From: Actinacidiphila yanglinensis
GTDB lineage: Bacteria > Actinomycetota > Actinomycetes > Streptomycetales > Streptomycetaceae
Length of the DNA: 64,000 bases
Reading direction: 5' to 3'
Assembly: GCF_900107965.1 (NCBI RefSeq)
Contig: NZ_FNVU01000016.1
Span: 1 to 64,000, forward strand
Part shown: positions 43,068 through 52,166 of the stretch, in pieces
Numbering within the stretch: the stretch's first letter is position 1
How the letters are laid out: each line of letters opens with the position of its first letter
Notes under the pieces: generated by a model
What the model was told of the DNA's origin: nothing
The model's input: only the letters and a program-made list of their open reading frames with translations
Database searches by the model: none
Position numbers and translations under genes: made by a program

Positions 43068-43325
43068 CGGTCGGAACAGCCCCGCGACGAGGACACCGAC
43101 CAAGCACCGCGCGTCGCTCCCGGCGCCGATGCACAGGTTTCCGACGCCGCCCTGGAGGTGGAAGGCGTCGAGGTCACGGCAGATCCCGCCCGAGGCGCGG
43201 GCCGCGAGCAAGCCGACCCGGAGTTGGCGTTCCTCATGCTGCAGCTGACTGGGCTTGTCGTTCAACTGGCGGCTTCGAACGGCGGAGCGTACTTGGTCGC
43301 TCACCTGGGGATTCACCGGACGTGA
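43068..43325 (+). pseudogene. 5'-truncated hypothetical fragment
   Basis: A frame without a start but with strong protein character ends at the TGA at 43323-43325: an acidic stretch (DEDTDQAPRVAPGADAQV, VSDAALEVEGVEVTAD) followed by AFLMLQLTGLVVQLAASNGG and LVAHLGIHRT. Its 5' part was lost at a junction just after the SnoaL gene. The family is not recognised. Confidence 0.35.
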
Positions 43326-43424
43326 GGGCGGCCTCCGCCTGATTCTGTGCATCCGTCCAAGGGTGCACAGGACGCAGCCGGAGGCCAGTTCCGCGCCCCT
43401 TTCCCGACGTTCTCCGCTCACGCA

Positions 43425-43453
43425 CCCAGCCCCCACAACAACAGGGGGCTGGG
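43425..43453 (+). terminator. 10-bp stem terminator
   Basis: CCCAGCCCCC (43425-43434) pairs with GGGGGCTGGG (43444-43453) over a 9-base loop. Upstream, 43331-43386 also folds (GCCTCCG with CGGAGGC, CTGTGCA with TGCACAG). Both hairpins follow the truncated fragment ending at 43325. Confidence 0.55.
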
Positions 43454-43599
43454 CATGTGAACGGAGACGGAGGGGAAGTCGGCGCCGCGGCGGGCTCCGG
43501 TTCGGTGCGCGGGCCGCCGCCGGCGACCCCACTACCGCAGGCCAGCGCGACGCACGAGGTGCGCATCGCACGTGCGCTCACCTCCGGTTCTCCAAGAGG

Positions 43600-43647
43600 G
43601 TGCGCATTGTGCTGCGCCTCCTGGTGCGCACCCTGGTGCGCATCCTG
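43600..43647. repeat. 12-bp-period tandem array I
   Basis: Four adjacent 12-bp units: GTGCGCATTGTG, CTGCGCCTCCTG, GTGCGCACCCTG, GTGCGCATCCTG. The invariant core is TGCGC. About 50 bases on (43697-43723) is a 10-bp tandem GCGCCTGGAT, 2.7 copies, again built around GCGC. No gene is supported in 43454-44169; the array lies in non-coding sequence. Compare arrays II and III. Confidence 0.6.
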
Positions 43648-44169
43648 TCGGACACGTCCGCGACTCCGGTCGGCTCGCGGGGTTCGCTCTAGTTGCGCGC
43701 CTGGATGCGCCTGGATGCGCCATAGTTGCGCGTGCTGGAGCACGCCCCGGAATTCGCGGTGGCAGGAATCCCGTAACCGGCCCGGCTGAGCCCGGATTTG
43801 CGCCTTGGTTCAGGATTCTTCGGGGTCTTCTCGCGGTACTCCCGCAGCCGCGCCCACCCTGGCCGGCGAGCCCGGCAGGCGAGCCGCACACCCACGCGCG
43901 CTGCTCCCCGCGCTGCCCGGTCCGCGCTCCTTCCGCACTCCATCTTCACCAGCGTCAGGGCAAGGCCAACCGACGGAATTCGCTGACCTGCTGCTTCGCA
44001 TGATGCGGCGTGTGGATTTCCCGCGTTGAGCGGTAGGGATTCCCCGACCATCTCTGCCGTTCAGGTGAGGCTTCCCGCGGCTGCTGGCGTGGCTCTGGTT
44101 GGTGCAAGCGGAAGAGTGTTCGCTTTGTCGTGTTCGCTCCCATCTCAGAAGTGGAATGAGGTCCTTCAC

Positions 44170-44709
44170 GTGCGCAGTCCTCTCATGCAGGCGACGGTCG
44201 CAGCAGCCGCGGTTATCGCTCTGTCCCCCCTCGGCACAGCGTCGGCCGCGGACCCTTCCGACATTGGCGACATCACCTGCCACGGCGGCTCCCTCACGGT
44301 GCAGTTCAACCCCGGCGCCACCTTTTTCAGGAGCACAGTCCGGATGTCCGCCAGCGGCGAGATGGGAACATGTTCTTCCAGCCAGCACCCGGAGATCACC
44401 GGCGGAGCGGTGAAGCTCGAAGCCTCCCTCACCGCGAACTGCCCCGGACCGTTCGGGCCCGGCTACGTCAAGGCCACCATCAACTGGAACGACGGAACCA
44501 AGACGGTCATCGACCAGACGATCTTCCGCGGCGACGAACGGTCCTTCTCCCTGGAAGGCGGGAGCACCACCGGCCGCTTCGCCGGCGGCTACGCCCGCGC
44601 CAACGGCCGGACCACCAGCAACCTCATCGAGATCAGTGCAGCCTGCGCTTCGGCCGGTCTCACCAGCTACGCCTCGACGATCAACGAGTTCGCCGTCGGC
44701 GACATCTAG
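44170..44709 (+). CDS. Small secreted protein, unknown function
   Basis: GTG at 44170 (or ATG at 44185) gives about 179 residues. There is a signal peptide: a hydrophobic stretch ATVAAAAVIALSPLGTASAA with a predicted cut after ASA. The mature part has four cysteines spaced for two disulfides (DITCHGGS, GTCSSSQ, LTANCPGPFG, SAACASAG) and beta-rich sequence. It resembles small Streptomyces exported proteins without known role. Flanked by 12-bp repeat arrays I and II, otherwise isolated. Function unassigned. Confidence 0.7.
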   Translation: MRSPLMQATVAAAAVIALSPLGTASAADPSDIGDITCHGGSLTVQFNPGATFFRSTVRMSASGEMGTCSSSQHPEITGGAVKLEASLTANCPGPFGPGYVKATINWNDGTKTVIDQTIFRGDERSFSLEGGSTTGRFAGGYARANGRTTSNLIEISAACASAGLTSYASTINEFAVGDI

Positions 44710-44901
44710 CCTGCCGCGAGCCGCACCACCCGGCCAGGCGGGCACCGGTCGAAGCCGCATTCCGTCACCCCAGACAGCGCATTTCGTCGGTTCCCCGGCA
44801 AGGGCAGGGGCACCGAGGGGATGTCAGCGCTCCGAAGCGGCCCGGCAGACATCACTACCGCAGGTCGGACACGGTATTCGATGCGGCCTTGACGAAACGG
44901 T

Positions 44902-44972
44902 GTGCGCAGGCGGTTGCCGAGTCGGTTGCGCACTCCGTTGCGCACCCGGTTGCCCAGTCCGTTGCCGCACGG
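44902..44972. repeat. 12-bp-period tandem array II
   Basis: Six units in register: GTGCGCAGGCGG, TTGCCGAGTCGG, TTGCGCACTCCG, TTGCGCACCCGG, TTGCCCAGTCCG, and an 11-base TTGCCGCACGG. One frame would read V-A-x-S/P repeats, but no start, stop or homology supports translation. It lies 3' of the replication-relaxation gene (ends 45103). An iteron-like or conjugation (clt-like) recognition array is the natural reading. The rest of 44710-45102 has no gene. Confidence 0.65.
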
Positions 44973-45102
44973 CACGAGACCACGATCCGGCGATCTGGCA
45001 ACCTTTCGCCGATCCGGCCTGGGGGCGTGCCGAATGAAGAAGGCGACTGGCGGCCGCCGTTGGAGGCGGCCGCGATCCGGCCTCACCGACCCGTTCAACA
45101 GG

Positions 45103-45990
45103 TCACTGCGGGGTCGGGAGCCGATCCAGGCTCCAGCCGCCCGCCGGGGAGCCTGCGACCCGCCACACCGCCCGTGCCGGGCCGTGCGCAGCCAGCCGGG
45201 CCGTGGTGACGGTGGCGACGACCAGGCGGCGGTGCCTCACCGGCAGCAGACCAGCCGCACGAGCCAGGAACTCCGCCTCCCGCGTGGCCGGCTCCGCGCG
45301 GCGCGGTGCGGGGGCGAACACCACCAGCAGCGGCGGGAAGGTCCGCTCCAGGGCGTGGCCGGCGTAGTGCTCCTGCCAGTGCGAGCGCGGCGCCCGGGCG
45401 GCGTTGCCGCGCCCCGACGGCGGCGCGCTGCGGTAGGCGGCATAGCGGTCCAGCTTCGCCAGCAACCGGGCGTAGGACATGGTGCCGCGGTCCAGTTCCA
45501 CGAACGCGAACCCTCCGGTGGCGAGCAGCACCACCGCGTCCGGGATCAGCGGCCCGGCCGGCGTCGGGTGGGCGGCCTCGACTTGCCAGTCGCCCGCGTC
45601 TGCGGCGCCGGAGCGGTGGAAGGCCAGGACGGTGTCGACCAGGGCCAGGCCGTGCTCGCGCAGTCCCGTCTTCGCGGCCGCCTTGCGTCCCGTCGTGCGG
45701 CCGCCGGCAGATCCGTTGAACGCGAGCAGCAGCCCGGACGCGGTCGCTTCCGCCAGACCGGCGGTCGTGCAGAACCAGATGGACTGCTGCGCGCGCTGCA
45801 CCCGGCCCACCAGCGGTGGCCGCTCGGCTGCGAGGTTGCGCAGAGCGCGGCGCACATAATCCGTGCCCTCATGCTGCGGCAGCAACAGCGCCCGCAGCTG
45901 AGCAGGGGTCGCCAACCGCAACCGGGCCAGCGTCACCAGCACCTCGCCGCGGATCTCCGCACCCGCCCGCGCCGGCCCCCGACCGCTCAT
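45103..45990 (-). CDS. Replication-relaxation family protein
   Basis: ATG at 45990 gives 295 residues; the longer frame upstream is Arg/Gly-rich and discarded. The winged-helix N-terminus reads LVTLARLRLATPAQLRALLL, then DYVRRALRNLAAERPPLVGR. The core has the family layout: LREHGLALVDTVLAFHRSG, PDAVVLLATGGFAFVELDRG and MSYARLLAKLDRYAAYRSAP, a restriction-endonuclease-like fold seen in plasmid mobilisation/replication proteins of actinomycetes. A role in nicking, relaxosome formation or replication control is inferred. It probably marks an integrated plasmid. The repeat array II just downstream may be its target. Confidence 0.75.
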   Translation of the reverse strand: MSGRGPARAGAEIRGEVLVTLARLRLATPAQLRALLLPQHEGTDYVRRALRNLAAERPPLVGRVQRAQQSIWFCTTAGLAEATASGLLLAFNGSAGGRTTGRKAAAKTGLREHGLALVDTVLAFHRSGAADAGDWQVEAAHPTPAGPLIPDAVVLLATGGFAFVELDRGTMSYARLLAKLDRYAAYRSAPPSGRGNAARAPRSHWQEHYAGHALERTFPPLLVVFAPAPRRAEPATREAEFLARAAGLLPVRHRRLVVATVTTARLAAHGPARAVWRVAGSPAGGWSLDRLPTPQ

Positions 45991-46407
45991 CGCCGCACCC
46001 CCCGGGCGGACCCCCGAAAGGAGAACACCCCATTCCCCGCCTGTTCCAGGACGGGAGAAGAGGTGTCGCAGTCCCGGGACCCCTCTGGACAAGGGGCGTG
46101 ACCAGGCGCGACGCCGAATGCCCGGGAATCGGGTCCGTGACTTGCCGCAGAGCCCAGCGCGGGGCCGGCTGCGGGGCCCGCCGCGGCCGGAAGCCCGGCG
46201 GTTGCACTTCCTGGACGGGTGGGATCGGTCAGCTCCATCGAGGACGCCTTTCAGGTACGGGCGGACTCCAGATCCGCCATCACCTGCTACAAGCGCCAAA
46301 CGATCTTCCCATGTGACACCTGACCCCGAGGAATTTCCCGGCAGACCGGATCAGGCCCGATTCCACGAAGCCCGTCGCCCCCTGGTCCACCCCCTGAACG
46401 CACGGAT
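45991..46407. other. Intergenic region, no convincing gene
   Basis: Sequence upstream of the replication-relaxation gene holds only Gly/Arg/Pro-rich frames. It should carry that gene's promoter. The direct continuation is hairpin element copy 1. Confidence 0.35.
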
Positions 46408-46507
46408 TGCCCAATTCCACGCCGTTCCACACCCTTACGTCCCGATCCGGATGCAAGCAGGTGAGCAACCGGGGTGGTTGCTCACCCGCTTGCACTCCCC
46501 CGCTGCT
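46408..46507. repeat. Dispersed hairpin element, copy 1
   Basis: A ~100-base block shared with 62377-62485. It contains ATTCCACGCC-type boxes, CCCTTACGTCCCG, and an inverted repeat TGCAAGCAGGTGAGCAA (46452-46468) / TTGCTCACCCGCTTGCA (46478-46494) with one mismatch, then CTCCCCCGCTGCT. Similarity stops abruptly on both sides of the block. Confidence 0.75.
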
Positions 46508-46604
46508 ATGGGTGGACCGACAGTGGCGTGCGTACGGAGCGCCTCTTCGTATCGGGGAAGGGTGGGGCTGGTTGCCGACGTCCCGTCCCCGAGGACGGGT
46601 GCTG

Positions 46605-47234
46605 TCAGTCTTCTGGAAGATCCCAGGTGGGACGGGTGAAGAGGTGCGCCTGTCGTACTCCGGCCTTGCGCAGTTCGTCCGCCACGACGCGCAGCATTGT
46701 GCGGGCCATGTGCGGGTACACCCCGCCCTTGCAGTCCATCCAGATGCGTGGAACCTCGGGGTCCACAGCGGCGAAGTTGGGGCTGTAGGGAAACATAGCC
46801 TCGTCCCAGAGCTCCTCGGCGTCCTCCAGGGACAGTTCCCGACCGTCCTCGAACACGCACAACAGGCGCGGTTCCGCTGCGGTGAGTGCGACGATCGCAC
46901 GGACCGGGTCGTCCGACCTGACGGCGATCTCCCAGTTCTGGACCTGCACGTCCAGGTCGTGGCCCCCGGTGATCTCCAGAGCGGTCGGGTCGACCGTGAT
47001 GCCGCCGGGTTCGCTCTCCGAGGCCACGGCCCGCCGCATCCATGACGAGGCCTGGCCGCGGCTCGACCAGGCCTCGGTCACCCGCCAGAGCATCGGCGGA
47101 CCCGCAACGCGAACCGCATCCTCGAACAGTTCCTCGGCGAGGTCCCACTCCCATGCCTCCACGGCCTGGCACCCGCGCCTGAACGCGGCCTCGCCAGGAC
47201 GGTCAACGGACGATGACGCGGCTTCGGTGTCCAT
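46605..47234 (-). CDS. Hypothetical acidic protein
   Basis: ATG at 47234 gives 209 residues (an outer start at 47333 adds 33). The composition is acidic and Trp-rich (EAWEWDLAEELFEDAVRVAG, VQVQNWEIAVRSDD, RIWMDCKGGVYPHMARTM). It resembles no family I can name; the pattern suggests an alpha/beta protein with a C-terminal helix VVADELRKAGV. Position between the hairpin element and a relaxase fragment implies mobile-element cargo. Confidence 0.55.
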   Translation of the reverse strand: MDTEAASSSVDRPGEAAFRRGCQAVEAWEWDLAEELFEDAVRVAGPPMLWRVTEAWSSRGQASSWMRRAVASESEPGGITVDPTALEITGGHDLDVQVQNWEIAVRSDDPVRAIVALTAAEPRLLCVFEDGRELSLEDAEELWDEAMFPYSPNFAAVDPEVPRIWMDCKGGVYPHMARTMLRVVADELRKAGVRQAHLFTRPTWDLPED

Positions 47235-47505
47235 GACTGCAGCAGTACCACCGGGTACTGACAACGAGTCGCCCGAGTCACCCACAGCGTCGACACGGTT
47301 GGGAGCGGTCAAGATCTCTTGGCAATCGGTCAAGATCGATTGTCGGAGGACAGCGGGCGCAGGACCGGGAGGCGCTCCACCGTGGAATCAAACGGACAAT
47401 CGAACCAGCCTGAGGTCGTGAGCACCGACGACGACCAGGAGCAGCCCACTCCCCTGCCACAGGCCGACGGCCCGCTGCTCGACGTCGCCCTCCCCGACGG
47501 ACGGT

Positions 47506-48141
47506 GTCGCGCTGACGGGTGGCCGACCAGTCGATCAGCTCCGGCGGCATCCCGGCGAGCTCCATCACCGGCCGCAGCCCCGGCGTAGGTATACGCGGCT
47601 GTGTCGCCAACCCGAGCCGGTCGCAGACCTCTTCCAGCACCCGCTGGTTGTACGGGGCGCCGGCCGCGACCACGTGCGCGTACTGGCGCCGCGAGTCCAG
47701 GTGCCCCCATTTCCCGTCAGCCCGCAGCCCCTTCACCGACACCACCAGGTGGCCGTGCAACAGCGGCATCCGATGCCGGCAGTCCCAGTGCCGGAACCGC
47801 GCCACGGCCAGGCCGCCCACCGGCCGCTCCCACTTCGTGCCGGCCGGCCCGGAGTACACCACGACCGCTTCGTCCTCCACCCACGCCAACACGTCGGCTA
47901 CCGCGGCATCATGACCGGCCTCGATCACCTCAAGGGTCGCGTCGCCCCCCAACGCCGCCAGCAGCGACACCGGGGCCGGCGGCCGCGCCACCAAATCAAA
48001 CGCCGCCACCGGGCCCCGCAGCATCCGGCGCCGCCGCGCCGGAGGCACCTTGCCGTCGTCGTCGGGGATGACGGCCTCCGGCTCCCCCGGCTCCTGGTCA
48101 TCCGCATAGGTCGGGCAGATGAACCTCCGCCCCAGCCGCAC
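47506..48141 (-). pseudogene. MobF (TrwC/TraA-like) relaxase fragment
   Basis: About 211 residues match the middle of a MobF conjugative relaxase: GPVAAFDLVARPPAPVSLLA, HDAAVADVLAWVEDEAVVV, and the metal-binding histidine triad HWDCRHRMPLLHGHLVV (His118, His129, His131), followed by HLDSRRQYAHVVAAGAPYN. The N-terminal catalytic tyrosines are missing, as are the C-terminal helicase domains. The frame continues to 47278 but similarity ends near 47506, so the fragment is truncated at both ends. A complete version would nick oriT and pilot DNA during conjugation. Confidence 0.7.
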
Positions 48142-48256
48142 CGCCGGAACCTCCCCGACCGGGCCACCAGATAGCGCTGACCAGTCATGATCCAGAAATG
48201 ATCAAGAAAATCGCTCTCGCCCTCATCATGGCGCCGGCCACCGCCGTACCGGCGGG

Positions 48257-48676
48257 TCAGAGGCTCTCGGACTGGGGGATCACGTGCATCGCGGCCTCCT
48301 CCGCCGACGCGCCGGCGCCGTCCAAGCCCCGGTCCGAGGCGAACAGGTCGGAGTCAGTCACCACGTGCGCGCCCTCGTCCAGGGCGACGAGACGCCCCGC
48401 TCGGGCGTCCCCGACCTCGTCATCGAGGAGTTCGCCGTCGGTGTCCCAGGTATCGCCTATGCCGTCGCCGACCGGGACGCCGAGGTCCGGTACCTCCTCG
48501 GCAAGACGCTCGGCCAGCGTCTCGCCGCGCCGCGCCTCCTGCGCGGTGACGCCCGCGTGCTCCACGGCCCAGGGCCGCTCCGGCGGCGAGTAGCCCTCGT
48601 CGAGGGCAGAAGTCCGCACTACGGTGTCGCCGCACCGGCGCCACCCGGCCGTCGGCCACAGCCCGGCGCGGACCAC
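48257..48676 (-). pseudogene. DUF5709 protein, N-terminus replaced
   Basis: Residues 25-139 match the actinomycete DUF5709 acidic protein pattern: ALDEGYSPPERPWAVEHAG, AQEARRGETLAERLAEEVPD, GIGDTWDTDGELLDDEVGD, AGRLVALDEGAHVVTDSDLF, ASAEEAAMHVIP. The first 24 residues are basic and unrelated, so the normal acidic N-terminus has been lost at a junction near 48600. Function of the family is unknown. It may still be translated from the ATG at 48676. Confidence 0.65.
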
Positions 48677-48708
48677 CGTGACGGCACCAGGAAACAGGAG
48701 GACACCCG

Positions 48709-49224
48709 ATGGAGCCCGGCCCGGCCGTTTCCCTCCCCCAGCGCATCTGGACGGTCGCCATCACCACCCGCTTTGGTGCCTCCGGAGCCTCGTGCGGGGC
48801 ATGCGGACCACTCCAACATCTCCCGGACCAGGCTCTACGCACCACCGCTCTCCATCACCTGGCCCTCCACGCCCGCAGCGACGTCACTCCCCCGCACCTG
48901 CGGGTCTGCCAATGCGGCCACCGCGGCTGTCCCTGGCACGGCCGGCACCGCGGGTGCGCAGGCCCGGTCCTCCTCACCCTCACCTGCACGCCCACCGTAG
49001 GCACATGGCGGCTGGCCGACCTGTGCCACCAATGCGCCCTCACCACACCCCACACCACCCCCGTCCCTCACCACACACCCGCCGTGGCTGCCAGCCACTC
49101 TCGCCGCCCCACCACCGCACCCACCATGGACACCGACGAGGAACAGCCCGTGGTCTGGGAAACCGCCTGCCCGTCGTGCAACACACAGGACGGGAATTGC
49201 GCGCAGAGCTGCCTTTCCCAGTGA
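48709..49224 (+). CDS. Cysteine/histidine-rich small protein
   Basis: The 171-residue product has many CxxC pairs (CGACGPLQH, RVCQCGHRGCPWH, LADLCHQCAL, ACPSCNTQDGNC), suggesting several zinc sites. The opening RIWTVAITTRFGASGASCGA and the Trp in GTWRLADLCHQCA recur, to my recollection, in Streptomyces plasmid and ICE proteins, but I know no function. ATG start preceded by GAGGA. It lies between the DUF5709 fragment and a coiled-coil protein. Confidence 0.55.
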   Translation: MEPGPAVSLPQRIWTVAITTRFGASGASCGACGPLQHLPDQALRTTALHHLALHARSDVTPPHLRVCQCGHRGCPWHGRHRGCAGPVLLTLTCTPTVGTWRLADLCHQCALTTPHTTPVPHHTPAVAASHSRRPTTAPTMDTDEEQPVVWETACPSCNTQDGNCAQSCLSQ

Positions 49225-49419
49225 ACCCAGACATCGGCTGACACCGATGGCCAGGCCAGTCCGTCGAGGCAGTTGCCGGCCGGTGATCGAAGTGCGCCTA
49301 CTCTAGAGCGCGTGCACATGGTGCAAGTGGGTGCGACGCCCCCGGACGACGCGCCCAGGACCAGCGTGGACACCATCCCGGCGCCACACGCAGATGCACA
49401 GGAAGTGAGCTGAACTGCC

Positions 49420-50031
49420 ATGGCCGACAACGCCACCTTGAAGTCCCAGTACCTCGCCAAGGTCGAGGCCGACCTGGAGCACAATGCCAAGGAAAGGGAG
49501 CACATCGCCGCCGACCTGGCCTCGCTCCAGGAGCAGTTGACGCATCTGGAGCAGGACCACGCACTGCTCCTCGGCGTGCAGCACACCCTGACAAGCGCAA
49601 CGCCCGACTCCGCCCAGGACACCGAACCGGCCGACGCTTCAGCCGATATGCCGGCGACAACGGTGCCCCGAGCCCGCAAGTCCAAGGCAGTTCCCCGCAC
49701 TCCCAAGGCATCGGCCGGAAAGAAGACCGCGTCCAACACCGGCACGCGCAAGAGCAGTTCTTCGGGGGTCCCCACTCTGGTGGAACTGGTCACCGCTGAC
49801 CTCCTCACCGAGCACAGCGAACCTCGCTCGGCCGCTGAGGTCACCACCTCCCTCGCCCAGACCCACTCCGACCGGAAGATCCAGACGACCGTGGTACGTA
49901 ACGCCCTCGAAGCCCTCGTCGCCAAGGGCCAGGCCCTGCGCTCCAAGCAGGGCAGGGCCGTGTACTACTCAGCCGCCGAAACCACCCCGGCAGCCGACGC
50001 CCCCGCCAAGAACGCCACGGCCACCGCATAG
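49420..50031 (+). CDS. Coiled-coil plus winged-helix protein
   Basis: A 203-residue three-part protein. Residues 8-60 are an N-terminal coiled coil (YLAKVEADLEHNAKEREHIA, then LQEQLTHLEQDHALLLGVQH). Residues 60-115 are a Pro/Lys/Ser-rich linker. Residues 116-185 form a winged-helix-like domain (PTLVELVTADLLTEHSEPRS, TTVVRNALEALVAKGQAL). The layout suits a dimeric DNA-binding protein. Such proteins recur in Streptomyces mobile elements. ATG at 49420; function unknown. Confidence 0.6.
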   Translation: MADNATLKSQYLAKVEADLEHNAKEREHIAADLASLQEQLTHLEQDHALLLGVQHTLTSATPDSAQDTEPADASADMPATTVPRARKSKAVPRTPKASAGKKTASNTGTRKSSSSGVPTLVELVTADLLTEHSEPRSAAEVTTSLAQTHSDRKIQTTVVRNALEALVAKGQALRSKQGRAVYYSAAETTPAADAPAKNATATA

Positions 50032-50375
50032 CCGAAACCTTGCCGACTGCGTGCCACTGCAAGGCATGGGGTGCGGGACTGTAAATCGTTCGGGTCTGTT
50101 CCGTAGTCGGTGGTGACGGCGAGTGCTCGCCTCTGATCATCGAGCGTGCACGATGCGAACACGCTTGTGGGAACGGTGTTTTCGGGCGTGACCAGGTACG
50201 GGGCGCGGTGCGCGTCGCGCATCACAAACCCTGTGCCGTGCCCTGTGGTCTCACCGCCGGGGCTTATCAGTTCGAGGTAGAGCGGCGCCAGTTCGGCGAC
50301 CTCCACGGGGCGCCCGACGCCGGGACGCAGGCCGTCGTCTGGCAGCCCGTGCCACGCCGGATCGTCGTCCACCAT
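50032..50375 (-). pseudogene. Serine-protease-like N-terminal fragment
   Basis: The minus-strand frame reads LAPLYLELISPGGETTGHGT followed by GFVMRDAHRAPYLVTPENTV, resembling the first strands of a trypsin-like peptidase. The expected catalytic TxxH after YLVT is P-E-N. The frame then runs without further similarity into the neighbouring gene. Probably a broken peptidase; the call is tentative. Confidence 0.35.
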
Positions 50376-50593
50376 GACATGACCCTACCGTTGTGTCTCG
50401 CCATGTCCTCTCGGGCCGCCGCCGTGGTCCGAGCAGGAGCGCGCCCACGGGAGCGGCGGCACAACGAAGGCTGCCCGGCACGGCCGTCCGCAGGCTTGAG
50501 CGCATCGCACACTGGGCGCTGGGTAACGTCGGGCCCCGCGGTTGCCTTGCCCTCAGACCAACGGAACGTACCGGTGACCAGCGTCGGAGTGCG

Positions 50594-51250
50594 TCAGCTA
50601 TCGGGGGCGAGTTTGCGGTGGTTACCGGAGCGGGCGATGTCCAGATCGATCAGCGAGGTCAGCGGGGTGCCGCTGTTCCAGAAGCCCAGGAGGTTGACGT
50701 CGACGAGCACCAGGGCGTGCTTGGCGGCGAATGTGCGGGCGGGCTGGGTGAACACGCAGGAGGCGACGAACACCGGCACGTCCGCGCCGTGCTCCTGGCG
50801 GGCTGTGCCGTTGAAGGTCTGCAGTTCGCGGCTGCCGACCGAACGGTGTTTGGCGTAGCGCTTGCACTGCACAACCAGTTTGCGGCCGTCGGGGAGCCGG
50901 CCGATCACATCCGCGCCCAGGTCCCCCGCACCGCCTACGCGCTGGACCTGCGTGCAGCCGTCGCGGCGGCACAGCCCGGCGATGTACTCCTCGAACTCGC
51001 CGTCGCCCATGGCCCACACACCGTGGATCGAGTCTTGCGCGTGTACACGCTCCTGCTCGGCAAGGCGCACCCGCTCTGCCTGGGCCTCACGTCGCCCTGC
51101 ACGCGCAAGGACCGCCACCACAGCCACCAGTGCCAACACGGCCAGCACCGCTAAGGCGACCACCACCACAATCAGCCCCCACCACCGAAGAACGGCCTTC
51201 CGGACGCTCCTACGCTGCCCAGCGGGCCACTCCTCTACCCCCGGAAACAC
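50594..51250 (-). CDS. Membrane-anchored Mrr-type restriction endonuclease
   Basis: A GTG-initiated 218-residue protein. One hydrophobic helix (WWGLIVVVVALAVLAVLALV, residues 23-42) anchors it, followed by a basic linker. The catalytic domain (about 75-205) is the Mrr/REase-like PD-(D/E)XK fold: GDGEFEEYIAGLCRRDGCTQ, then GAGDLGADVIGRLPDGRKLV and VQCKRYAKHRSVGSRELQTF. The D (GAD) and Q-C-K (QxK variant) complete the active site. Mrr proteins cut modified or foreign DNA; membrane anchoring could place it at the site of DNA entry. It is convergent with none of its neighbours and probably monocistronic. Confidence 0.8.
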   Translation of the reverse strand: MFPGVEEWPAGQRRSVRKAVLRWWGLIVVVVALAVLAVLALVAVVAVLARAGRREAQAERVRLAEQERVHAQDSIHGVWAMGDGEFEEYIAGLCRRDGCTQVQRVGGAGDLGADVIGRLPDGRKLVVQCKRYAKHRSVGSRELQTFNGTARQEHGADVPVFVASCVFTQPARTFAAKHALVLVDVNLLGFWNSGTPLTSLIDLDIARSGNHRKLAPDS

Positions 51251-51421
51251 CTGGCGGCGGGGAGTTCACGCCACGGCCACGGGGGTGCTGGTGGACCTGT
51301 TGCTCCTGCTGGTGCGGCGGCCGAGGGGCCACGGGTGACGCCGACTTGTTCGAACCGCCCCACGCGAACGGTCTGCAGGCGCTACATCTCCTGTAGCGAA
51401 GCGCTAGATGGGGTGGGGACG

Positions 51422-52165
51422 TTGAGAGATCTGGTCCGTGTGATGGTCGTGCTGGCAGTGGCTGCCGCGATCTATGTCGGGTGGCGTCGGTCCCGCTATC
51501 CCGGCGGCTGGGCCTACGCTTTCAGCCCCGATCACGCCGATGCCCGTGATGATCTCGACAGCGCCCGGCAGCGGGCCGGCGCACTGGAGCGGGCCTCACG
51601 CAAGGAGGCCCGTGCCGCCCAGTGGCAGCTGCATCGCGAGCGGTCGCGTCACCGGGAGCGGGTGCGGGTCATCGAGCGGCGGATTGCCTCGCTTCGTCGT
51701 CCCGGACGCGGGGGCATGGTCGCCTCGCTCGGCGAGGTGACCCTTCACGAGCACAGTGTGGTGGCCGACGGCCGGGAGATCCCTCTCGCCGGCCTGACGG
51801 TCCGTCTCGACCACGCGCAGCAGCAGCACTTCCTGTATCTGACGAAGCCTGACGGCTGGAGCAGTATTCAAAAATTTGTGCGCACCGAGCATGACGAGGA
51901 GAGCGTCCGTCGTTTCGCCGTACAGTTGGAGAACGCCGTGGCCGAGGAGAACGCGTTCCGTATCCGCGCCGCCGCGCAGTTGGAGCAGGCCGAGGATGAC
52001 CTGGCGGAGGCACGCGGCGACACCGGCGCCCAGGACGAGGCCCGCACCCGTATCGCGGAGGTCGCCGAACGCCACCGTCGCGACACCCGTCGCGGGGAAG
52101 CGGACAAGGAACTGCAGGCCGCCTGCGACCGGTGGCAGCAGTTAACGGGTAGGCGCCCGGGCTGA
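51422..52165 (+). CDS. Membrane-anchored coiled-coil protein
   Basis: TTG at 51422 gives 247 residues with an N-terminal membrane helix (VMVVLAVAAAIYVGW). The rest is rich in Arg, Glu and Ala: a first coiled coil (about 40-95), a beta-rich middle with GEVTLHEHSVVADGREIPLA and QQHFLYLTKPDGWSSIQKFV, and a second coiled coil (QLENAVAEENAFRIRAAAQL). I recognise no family. The integrase-like gene starts two bases after its stop, so the two may be co-transcribed. Confidence 0.6.
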   Translation: MRDLVRVMVVLAVAAAIYVGWRRSRYPGGWAYAFSPDHADARDDLDSARQRAGALERASRKEARAAQWQLHRERSRHRERVRVIERRIASLRRPGRGGMVASLGEVTLHEHSVVADGREIPLAGLTVRLDHAQQQHFLYLTKPDGWSSIQKFVRTEHDEESVRRFAVQLENAVAEENAFRIRAAAQLEQAEDDLAEARGDTGAQDEARTRIAEVAERHRRDTRRGEADKELQAACDRWQQLTGRRPG

Positions 52166-52166
52166 G

